Shown here: positions 23,601 through 35,600 of the stretch, piece after piece
Layout of the letters: every line of letters starts with the position of its first letter
Numbering within the stretch: the first letter of the stretch is position 1
Assembly (NCBI GenBank): GCA_903813345.2
Contig: CAIIXF020000004.1
Span: forward strand, 2,625,525 to 2,689,524
Reading direction: 5' to 3'
Length of the DNA: 64,000 bases
Source of the DNA: Owenia fusiformis
Lineage: Eukaryota; Annelida; Polychaeta; Sabellida; Oweniidae
Notes under the pieces: model-generated
Told to the model about the DNA's origin: nothing
Seen by the model: the letters and a program-made list of their open reading frames with translations, nothing else
The model's database searches: none
Translations under genes and position numbers: made by a program

Positions 23601-26600
23601 TTATTTTATATAGTGTTTCTAGTTGTACGTGGAAACCTATTCTAACCAGGAAGAATATTGCAACTTTTTTCAAGATCCTAAAGTTGCAATTCTCGTTATT
23701 GTGTTTCATTGTAAAGACGCACCTGTGAAAATGCGTCGCTTGTACAAAGGCGTAGTTCTACATAAATTTAAGATACACTTTTTTAAACTTGTACGTGAAC
23801 GTGTAGAATTATGGACCTGGTGGATTTTTTCTCCCTTTTGTACTGTTAATACTTGGCCGGTTGAGTATATAAAGGTATACATGTCCCAGCTTTTGGTAAG
23901 TGGGGGTCAAACCTCCTCCCCCCATCCACACATACACTTTTTATCATGCTTAAGTAACTTCGCATTGTAATTACAAGGGTGTTATAAACGAGACACCAGG
24001 ATGATAATGTCGGGGTACAATATATTTTGAGAAAATTAGGGCCCAAATCTTGAGAAAGAGTCGAAGGCATGCGAGGCGAATTCTGGAAACTCGGGTTCGG
24101 GAAAGCGGGGTTCACTGTTTGGTTCCGTTGACACCTGTGCGAAACTACATTCATAATTTATCCGACAGTCGCTTTGATAATGGAGAGGTTAAGCAAATAC
24201 GGTTTTTCAAAACGTATACGTAAACCCAAAGTACATTGAATCAACATAGGATTGTATCGCTTTAGTCTACTTCAGATACCCGTTCAACTTCAAAGTTGCG
24301 TGTTTAGAACGGGAGATTTAGAAATTTCACGTTGCTATCAACGGGAATCATTATACTCATGTCTGTTGAATACTATCCTTGCAATTTTGATTTCGATGCA
24401 GAGTATAATTCTTTCTGAAGAAGATGATGTATGTTACGCATGATTTAACTCCAATAATCTTACAAAACGAGCTCGTTTAAAATATGTATTAGAAAACCAG
24501 CTATTGAACTTCATCAATGGGATACTATGTAATCATTACAAGCTATGGTGTAGTCTAATGCCTGGGTCACATAGCCGCCGGGCGCCGGCCGATGAGTAGT
24601 CATCGGCCGATTTATAAATCGACCGGGCGCCGGTGACTTTTCACCGATGTCTTGATCTAATCGTGAGTATGGTCACATTAGTACAGGCACCGTACGGCGC
24701 CCGCAATCAATTGAATCTGAAAGACATCGCACGGGTATCGCAAGGCTATCGACCGATGGCCGTACGGGACCCGCCAGGACATCGGTCGATTTACAGGCCT
24801 CTAGATTTATACTTAATCCCTGTATTACCCAGTATGACTGTTCCACATGGCGTGAATGCAACATTTGAAAACGAAATACTTTGATAAACAGGACTTCCAG
24901 GATAATAATGTTTTCATGCAATAAAAATCAGAAAAAGAAGATCCTCTTTTGAGTAAATAGGTTCAATATTTAGAAAAAATGTTGACATGGGGTCCCTATT
25001 CATCATTTTTCGAATTGTTTGATTGATATTTTTATCATCATGGGTACTTCAATTGAAAGAAAACATATTGTTTTAATAAAAACACTCTATTTGTGCCCAG
25101 AAGGTACTCATGGTGAAAGATATGACCGTCTAAAATCACTTGCCATACTGGACGTGGTCTTTTCATCAAAGTGCACCCTGATCTTAATTCATTTTTAGAT
25201 CTTTCATATAAAAAAATACTATGTCTACCTGTCCATCCGATGCTATTAGCAAAATTCCCTATTTCTCCAACTTTCTTTCGTCTGTTCTTGTAAAGAGAAT
25301 TAGTTTGGTCATAAAAATATGGCTTCAAAGAAATTGGCCTTATCCCCTCTATCCTTAGCCTTTGGCATATTACGTTGTAATTGAGACGTAATTAATCGTA
25401 GTAAAATTGTGACCCTTGAAATTACTGTATTCACAAAAACATTCCGAAGGTTTTTAAAATAAATGATTTGTAATGGTATATGCATGAGTGAATATACGCA
25501 TAAAAATGTAACACTCTATTCAATGTATGACAGACATACACGATTAATGTCAATATAAGAACGACTAGATCAACCCACCCACCCAGCCATTCAAATGTGT
25601 GCCATTGTTTTATATACAGTAAGCTTAATCGTTCCATTTATATTTTATAAAAATCTCTGACAGTGTGTAGTAATTATAATTCCTTACCTCATTATTTTTA
25701 AAACCTTTATATCACTTTATAAGTAATCATTATTAAGATTTATCCAACAAATCAGCACGCAAAATCCAAAGATGACCGTGCGATGCCACCGGGCGCCGTA
25801 AGATAATCGTACGATGATCGGGCGGGACACGGCCGGGTAGGTACCGATGAGTTTGGTTGAGAAAAAATCGCCAAGACATCGGCAACTTTTATCTCCGCGA
25901 TGAAACTCTGCCGGCGCCCGTACGATGTCTAAAAATCGGCCGATGAGTGGCGATCATCGCCCGGCGCCCGTACGATGCCCGGGCTCGCCGGCCGATTTTG
26001 AACAAAATACTCATCGGCCGGGCGCCGCAGTGAAAATCGGAGCCTATGTGACCAAGGCATTAACAAACACTAGAGCTGAACGGCTATTTATGTGTGAACT
26101 CTACATGTATCTGTATAGGGCCGATTGATACGTTTAAGTTGCGTTTTGGATTTTAAACGGTAGCTTAACCTCTCCAATGTTTCTTTATCTCGTCTGCGAC
26201 TCCATAAAGAGGAATTATTAAATCTCATCAAGAATGGACGATCTAGCACAGGTACTCATATAAGAACCTCTATATCTTTTTAACACCAATATATAACGGA
26301 CACACCATGTTAAAAATAAAATGTTATATCTAATGTGCCAATTTAATGATTTAGCATATCGAAAATATTTTCAACCTAAGTGACCACATCGTGACATCAC
26401 TTAGGTGGCAACATTTTTCAATGTCAATATTTTCTAAATATGCTAAACAATAAACCAATTTTGACTGTCTAACCAGGTTAAAAGGATGAATATGTTTTTA
26501 ATATTAGTTTACCATTGGTTTCTATGAGAATTAAAATTTTGAAATGCATCTTTCCCTGAACCACTTTCATGCATGGATGAGTTCATTGCTCGCTCACCTA

Positions 26601-29600
26601 TCAACCAATTTTCTTGATTTTGTCGGCAAAAGAACAAGTGAGGATGATTGCTATACATCGGTGTGAATTATCGCTTTAAAGGATTAGTGTGACCTCTTAA
26701 AGTTAGTTTTGAATAAATTCACGATATTTTAAACAAAAAGTCCTTCAAAAACATTTTTGAAATTAATAAAAAGTTTCACATTTCACGCTTTGATAACATT
26801 GGATAAGACAAAAATATAAGCCAAAGTGGTTTAAACTTTATATGGGGCCTTTAACTGATTAATACAATTTTACACCCATTGGAAGGACTGTACTTACCCT
26901 TTGCATTCGTTTGACTTCACTTCTTAAAAGAGAGCTTCTTCGTCTTCAGTAGTTCAACTAGACTCTGCACGCACTGACGCAGGGTAGACTGTACTGTGAC
27001 TGGTTGGACAGAGTTGTATCAATCATACATGTAACTGCATGTCCAGTGAAAAATTACCAACTCTGATTATACCAAAGGTTGGAATTTGAATTATCATGCA
27101 CATGATAGTGGTCAGATAGTGATCTAAAATCCATAGCCCAAACAGGTACAAAATTGGACGGTGTTTACTACTATAATGAGATCAAGTGATCCTTACGATT
27201 ATAGTGAGTTCCATTGCAGTTCGAAACTGAGGTACAAATCATAGACAAGGAAGTGCAAAACAAGATCGCTGAATAAAATAAAGGATAGTGTATAGAAGAC
27301 TTATATTTTCCCCCAAAACTTAGACAATATTTGACTTCTAACAAACGGCGAATTATCGAAAACAAACGGCGATTTCGGACACTCGCCCCTGCTATTGAAA
27401 GCCCAGCTATTGCCCTGTCAGGAAACCTGTCATCGTCGTCTAAAATGTCCCTACCTGTAGAGATGGCAAAGATAGAGTATATGAGAATGACCTCAGGACA
27501 ATTGCAAACCTCAAAAGTGAGATCATCCGTGTCATTCAGGCCATACCTGCTGAGGAGTGCATTCGGGGCATTGACAACTGTGCTGTTTTGCCTACCAGCG
27601 CAATGATGGCCAAATCTGAAGCATGTTATTCAAAGTGCTGTAAAATTGTGACTATTAGACTGATGGTCATGAAATTAGGTAGGGTGGCAGGAAATTGAAT
27701 AATGTACAAATGTGTGAGATATCAGGGAGTAATTTTTCAAAATGACAAAGATATAAGGAAAATGCAGGGTTTCCGTTTTTTTTGACCACCCTGTATAACC
27801 AAATAACCAAGTCCACTTTATGAAATAAATCTTGAAATAAATCCTAACATTCGGACTTATTGAAAAAAATGGCACGAGTACATGTTGTCGGTAAAGAAAT
27901 TGTGACAGTTCTAATACTCTCGATCTTTCTTGCATATTTTATTTTAACGTTCATTTTTAATTGCAGCTGCTGTTTACGTGTTGGGAATCCCAGCTGAGAT
28001 GTATCTAGATGGTGTTCAACAATGGCACATCTTTATCCTGCCCCTCTTCGTTGCCGTCTTCGTGACAGCGCTGCTCTTTGTACCACTTTTCTACCCCCTC
28101 AAAATTGCCAGTATTTACGAGGTAAGTTATTTGAAAATTCAAAAAAAGATTTAGTTTGTCATTCATCGTGATCACATAGCATTTTCCATGCTCTGAGAAG
28201 ATATGAAAGTCCGATTATACTGTAGTTGAAGTTGACAAAGCACAATACCTCTAGTACATGAAATAATTTGGATTGGGTTAATGCTAAATTCATTTAGATA
28301 TTGAACTGTAACATTGAACTTAGACCTACAACATAACTTCCAGTGAATTATTTTGACTTTTTCTTTGCTTTCTAGTATTTGGAGCTGAGGTATAAATCAA
28401 AAGTTCCCAAGATTACGTCAACACTTTTGTTCATCCTTGCACTGGTAAGTAAACGTTTAATTAAATACATTTGATCCATAATGTTCCACACAACGATTTA
28501 GAGTAATTAGAATTCGAGTAGTAATGTTTTGGCCCTCAACTTCTTGATCTTTACAACTTTTGTCTCAAAAATTCCAAATACTGACAAAAAATTGAAATTA
28601 CAAAAATTATCTTACAAAATGAATTGTAGAACTAATATCCAGCATGATGCCGTGGTCACATTTGCTCCGATTTTCACTACGGCGCCCGGCCGATTGAGTA
28701 TTTTGTTCAAAATTGTATTCAAAATTGAACAAAATACTCATCGGCCGGGTGCCAGTGCTGAAAATCGGACCAGTTTCGTGTCCGTTTCTTTCGTTATATC
28801 CCAGCAGTTTATGTGTATGTGCCCATGTATTTACAAGCACGACAAACCTAATTTGTAACTTATATAACCTGCCTAACAAGAACGCCACTAGGACCAGCTA
28901 AAATGTTTGGATTAGCAGGTGTTAAAATTAGGTGTTCACATTGAGAGGTGTTCAGAATATAGAGGTGTTCATATATACAGGTTTCACTGTATATGTAAAG
29001 ATGACAAAATGTTCTGTCATTTGATAAAAGGAACTCTAGCACATGCAATTGTACCTTCAGATCATGAATATGGGTGTGTCACTCTTTACTCCGTCGACAG
29101 CGTTGGAATCTGTGACTGGCTTCCCAACATGGGCTTCCATTTTGGCCTGTTCTGGTATCGCCATTTTCTACACTACTACCGTAAGTAAACTATATTGCAT
29201 ATGCAATGCCTCACTTTGTATAATGAAGAACTATTATACATAATAAGTACGAGAACTTTTTTATTTAATTTTTAATTTGAAAAGTTGCACGAGAATTAAG
29301 AGGGAAATGTCCAAAATTTGTTAAAACCTATCATGAAAAGAAAAACAGTCAAAAGGGAAAATTAAAAACAGGAATGGTTGAATAATAGACTCCACAGTCC
29401 GTAGTACAGGTATAACACACCCACCGCCTCTAAAATGGCATAATGATCTTGCCGATGTTCAAATGGTAACTGAACGATGTGTGTGTTTTTCTAGGGTGGT
29501 CTTAAAGCAGTTATCTGGACTGATGCCTTCCAAGCGTTATTCACAATGGCCGGTCTGCTGGCAGTGGCAATTCAGGTGAGGCAAACCTCCATTCTCCATC

Positions 29601-32600
29601 AAACATCCTCCGATCACAGGGCTTCAAAATCCAGAATATATTCTTTCTTTTTACCCCCTGCGATAAGCAGTTAGCATTTCCCCGATTTAGAACTCGCAAT
29701 CTGATTGGCTGTCCCTACGCTGCGACAGAAATCATATATAAGTCATTGCGCATAATTAGACCACGTGTTTCAGTTTAATCGGGCGCTTCCAAATTGGTTA
29801 TAGCAGGGGGAAGAAGGAGGTACGGATTCTAGATACCTGCTTAGGAGGATGCGATCAAATAGATACATTAACCTCCGACTATTATGATAATTTTACATAT
29901 TCTTATGTTGTTTGCCTTCCAAACATGCATTATGCGACATCCTCTCATCGGGAAGTTGTTGAAATATTGACAATAGCCTTCAAAACGAAACGTCGAAAAT
30001 AAAACATTTTACTCTGAAATAAATGAACTTAAGTTATTATTAATATATTACCAGAGTGATGAATTTGCACAGAAATCAATAGCCTTGTTAACGTTTTTAA
30101 AAGAAGACGGACGTGAATGTGTTGAATTACATGTATTGTCCACTAGGGATTACTTACTTAATTCGCAGTGTTTACCTGTCCGATTGAGTATAATGTATAA
30201 GGAATTTAATTGTAATAAGTCGAACGTGTACAAAACCATTGAAAGGGAGACAGAAACCGCCGGGGTTCGTAATAGTACACGTTTTCGTACAGATTCTCCA
30301 AAACGCGTAGCTTTAAACCTCCCTCATATTTTGAAAATTATTTAATCTGTTAAGTGAATAAAAATCCAAAAGTAAAGAGGCTTTAACACGTAGTTCAATG
30401 GGGGAGCTAATGGACTTATGGAGGGGAGTGTGCATGTTTTTTCATCTGTTTGCATCATTGTATACACTGGTGACGTTCGTGATTCTATTGTAGGGAACAA
30501 TCGCCGTTGGAGGGTTTGCTGAGGTGTTTGAAATATCTGACAGAGGAGGAAGACTCAACTTCTTTGTGTAAGTCAATCATTTTTGATAAGATTTTACACA
30601 TAGTACCATCAAAACATTTTATTACACAATATTTATGCAATTTTACTGAAAAATATGTTTTAAGAAAAAAAATCACAAAAATTATAAATATTTGGACGTT
30701 TCAGTGGAACTTGACATCATGTCCGAAATTGTAAATAACCTCTGACTTTACTTTGCCTTGTCTATAGCTAGCTGTTTTAAGTCGCCTTGCCTTTCCGAAT
30801 CCTGTCAACGGCCTTTTACATATCACTTCTGCTTGATCAGAGTTCGGCCAATCGCTTTCAGCTCAATGGCACGAATTTCTTAACCGGTTTAATTTGTATT
30901 ATTTTTTATTTCAGGATGGACCCCGATCCAAGTACCAGAGTAACTTTCTGGGGTTGTTTCATCGGAGGAATATTCGGATGGTTAGGTTACTATGGTATTA
31001 ATCAGCCAACCTATCAACGTTACGCGTCATTGCCAAATCAAAGGAAGGCGAAATTGTGAGTAGATCTGTGGAGCGATTGTTCTGCCCTTGGACCCCAATA
31101 CCTTTGTCTGTTCAACACTTTCTACAGGGTCATCCCATAACTTTCTGGTCATTAGCCAAACTATTTCTTTGCCCTAATGGAAGTCTCCCGTGTTCATACA
31201 TTTTTACATGTTTTGCCATTTTAGAGTAAACGTATCAAGGCAATTTATTGTAGTAGATTAATAGATGTCGTTATTGAATTGTCTACATGCTTTTAGAAAA
31301 TCTAATTAGATATTCACCATAGTGGTTTCAAATCACGATTGGATTTCTTGATTGTTCTAAGAGTCGAATCCCTGAATAATTGCCTGAAAACGTTCATTTA
31401 AACATGCACAAGAGAATTCGAAGTGAATATAAATACCACTAGCAGGAGTGGAAGTAATTCTCCTCTGAGAATGTCTTCCATAGACCAACTGAATAAAAGT
31501 TCATTTCTACACATAAAGATAGGCTTTTAGAAAGATCATGGGATCATTATCACTCGCCACTCTTCACGGGCAGTCTGCGTTCTTGATTCACCACAATAAC
31601 GAACGTCATTCTTTTTAGGTCTGTGTTCTTGAACATTCCTGGAATCGCTCTGCTGATGACGGTCACCTGTTATTGCGGTCTGGTCATCTACGCTTACTAC
31701 GATAAGAAGGGGTGCGATCCCGTCATGAATGGGGAACTGGCTAACCCCAATCAGATTGCTCCATACTTCGTCATGGAAGTACTGAATTATCCTGGGATAC
31801 CCGGACTCTTCGTGGCTACACTTTTTAGTGGAACTCTGAGGTTTGTTTTTATTTTTAATTCTTTTATTGTGAATCTTACGCTAATGGTGCCATTAATGAG
31901 GAAATGTCACTTGGATCAAGTAAAGGTTCAACCTTAATGATTATTGTATTATTTAGATTTATTTTATTGTATTATAACAAGAATGGGAAGTCCGTGAACT
32001 TATTTTTGATTTTGTATTTCTTTTACATTTTGACCTAATGACAGAGAAAGTTTTGGCATTCTCTAGTTTAACATATAAACATCCTGTGAGAAATCACCAA
32101 ATTGAACAATATCCTAAATGTTATCGTTCACGCAAAATTTAACAGTAAATTGTTCTATGTATTCGTGCATTGTGTATATATGAAAAGTAAACAGTCTTTG
32201 GGCGAGATAAATATAAGCAATTTGAATTCTTGTGTCTTCCTGACGAGATAACTCGTCCAAAAGACATGATATTGATAAACGGCATAACCCAAGTTCAAAT
32301 TAAGTGAAATGGTGTGGATTAATGAAGGTAAATTGTAATAAAGAATATAAATGAGTCAAAATATATTCATTTTTTATTTCAGTACATGTGCTGCATCACT
32401 TGCTGGTATTTCCTCTGTTGTCTGGGAGGACCTCCTCAAGTGGAAATATGGTCATATCTCTAACACTAAGCAAGTCTGGGTTAACAGGGGACTTGGTAAG
32501 TGTGGTCACATCTTTTTCTCTAAGCACATCTGTTAGCACATCTATTCAGTCGATAAGTAATCTTCAAAAAGTAAAAGGAATGATATTTAATATGCAGTGT

Positions 32601-35600
32601 AAAAATATGTTATATATCAACTACCTCATTGTCCATTAAAGGTGCAACAATTAGTGCATTCAACGATCCTCGACTAGTGCCAAAATATATTTAAGTTTGG
32701 ATATTTCATCAAGACTAACATGTAATTTTATTATCTCCAAAGAAACCCCCTGGATGAACATTATTTCAGCTGATATTCCTCTTGAAACTTGGTAGATCTT
32801 AAAAATCTATAAGTGGGACTCCCTTTATAGAAACTTTGAACTGAAATTACACTTCTAAATGCTGATATTGATAGTTTATCCATACATTTTAAGAAAATAG
32901 GTATGTCAAAGAAGATGTTAAGCCAAATATTGACCTGAAAGCTCAGAAAAAATAAAAGATTTCGAATTTTCTCTCTACAGTCCTTGTTGCCTCTTTAATT
33001 GTTCATTAACCTCCAATAGATACACTCCAATTCTCCTTAAATCATCAAATCTTTCTTTCAATGCAAGATGCTTTGATTTAATAAGCTGAACGATACATTG
33101 AAATTCTATCCACATGTGCATATACAAAACTAATGCATTTTATGTGTTTCATTTCAGTGCTGATCTTTGGTATATTGGGAACAGGATTTGCTGTTTTGGT
33201 CACATTCCTCGAGGGAACAGTCTTACAGGTAACATATTCAACAGTAACGTAAATGTGTCAAATACCAATTACCCAAATGCGAGTAGGTAGTTACCAGTTT
33301 CACCACCAGGTGGCTGATTCGGGTCAATTAACATGGCAGGTATATAAGAAAGTTCCCTTAAACTTGAATATTATCAATTTAAGTGGATCAATTTTCATAT
33401 AACCCTTATGTGTCTGATACTTATACTAATGAAAATATGTCCAGTAAAGCAAAATATTATCTGTCCACTAAAAGAAAAGATATTTCATTTTTTGTGATTT
33501 TATAGCATGGAGTCTATGGCGAATCTCCCCGAGCTAGAAGTCACATTTTCAAAGAAAATAAATTTTTCAAAGTTGATAAACACTTTTTAAAACCACATTT
33601 CTAGATGTAATTTTACATGTAGATTTCAAATATGATATTAATTTGACTGAATTGTGAATTTTTAATGACGTAAATCAAGATTATTTCTACTCGCATCTGG
33701 GTTATTTTGCGGACCCATTCGAAAAGTACCCTGAATAAACCTGATTTGCAATTTTTGTTTTTGAATTTGGCGTGCTAGACAGAAAATCAGTCGTTCTACT
33801 CTAGAATATTTTTTCAATACATGTGATCATGAATATTACCATTCGGTCACGTGCACGTTTTACACTAATTAGGGTTTGTAACGTGACAGTGATAAGACAT
33901 ATTCGTATATGTTCGATGAATGTAATAAATGATTAAAAACGCTGATGTGTCCTCTTGTTTCAGTTCGCCTTCAGTTTCACTGGAGCTATCACCGGACCTG
34001 TCCTTGGAATGTACTTGTTGGGGGCTATATTTCCATGTGCTACGGGAATTGTAAGTAAACTAATATTTGATAATCGATACATTCAACACAATTAAGTATT
34101 AATCTTTTGGGATACTATTGCCATCAGGCCATAAACGTAAGCCCGACAAACCGACAAAAACAACCCAAAGAAAAGCTGTTGATGATACTTTAAGGGAGAC
34201 GGGCAATATACACAGATTTAAGATATTTTTCTCATAGTCAAGAAATATCAAAGAGTCCTGATCTTGGCAGTGATTCTAAAATCATGAACGCCCCTCCCCC
34301 ACTTTCAATTCTAATGATTTTGTCATGTCTACCTCTCAAATCTTGTAGACCAACTCTCTTGATCATGCATCTCTTTACGGGTACTTTTGTGATTGTGAGA
34401 AACACTGAAAAATACACTTCATCGCTTTGAATCAGCGTCTTAAATTGAGATTTTACGAATGTGTGTTATTTTTAGGGCGCATCAGTGGGCGCATTTGTAG
34501 CCCTTGGCGTCCTTATCTGGATCAACGTTGGCCAGTATTCCCTCAACACAAATCTATCCTTCAAACCGACTAGAATCGACATGTGCCCAGTAGCAAACAT
34601 CACAACGAACATGACCGAGTTGCTCACAACAACACAGATGATGACGACACAGAACATAACAACGCCAATGATGGAACCAGAGTAAGTGGAGCTTTTCAAT
34701 GAAATTAATAAATGGCTTATTCACAATGCTACTTGGTATAGTACAACATGTGAATGTGATGACGAGAGGTAAATCTAATAGACTTAATTAAATGGAAACC
34801 ATCAATGTAAATTAATTATAAATGTTGCATATTTCTCAATGATCTTAACATTTAGAATATTAAAGTAAATTATTTGATATCTACTGCAGAATTCAAGAAG
34901 AAAGCAAAAACCTTACTTGGAACCAACCCAGTATTACAATACGATCTCCCTTTGCTAGATCAAGAATATCTTGAAAGGACTCATAGTAATAAAGTTGATT
35001 CATCGATATTTGCTGAATGCAAGAAAAAATTACTAATTAGTAGTACCTAACTTGGAATCGAACCTGGACTCCGATATTAAGTACACAATCTCTTTTTGTT
35101 TCCAGGTATAATCCCCTAGAGAAGTGGTATGGGTTGTCTTACCTGTGGTACCCTATGCTGGGAACTGCTGTTACTATGGTTGTAGGCCTTCTATTTAGCT
35201 GCGTTGCAGGTAATGTCAGTGGAACCTGTAATCAATTAGCCCTTACTTGAAAATAATTTACACCCACGTACTTGAAAGTGGGAAAATCATATCTTTTTTT
35301 TTTTAATAATTTTTTTATTTCAAAGAATAAGCATGTTACAGCAATTGCAAAAAAACAATTACAGTACAGTTACATGGTAAACCTACATTTAACAATTTTA
35401 CAATACAGTACAGTGGTTAAATATTTCGATTTAAGAGACGTTATACCATTGGCATTTTTTTATTTATTTAAAGGAAAAAATCATCTTAGTTTGTATTGTG
35501 AAAAATTATAATTTTGTCACTTGAAAATTAATTTGCACCCACTTGAAAATGGGAAAATCATATTTTGAATTATGAAAATTAAAATTTTGTCACTTGAAAG

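Larger units (their letters stand above)
21911..27966 (+). other. SLC5 intron 2, a transposon-rich 6 kb intron
   Basis: It splits a glycine/alanine codon (phase 1) between exons 2 and 3. It contains a mariner left end (22137), another mariner-type terminus (about 22784), a GC-rich palindromic fragment (22921), a 1.5 kb palindromic transposon (24556), a TACCCT short element (26895) and a mariner right half (27395). No additional exon is needed to keep the SLC5 protein continuous. Confidence 0.8.

Noticed and set aside
25038-25328. 96-codon frame in the long palindromic transposon
   Set aside because: Begins with TTG in copy 1; the ATG-bearing version in copy 2 is stopped after 20 codons. No recognisable transposase motifs, so kept only as a note on the element.
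35030-35100. tRNA-like GGTTCGATTCC (minus strand)
   Set aside because: The T-loop-like word is present but there is no matching acceptor stem, D-arm or anticodon arm; the sequence is shared with a neighbouring segment near 34895 and looks like a repeat.
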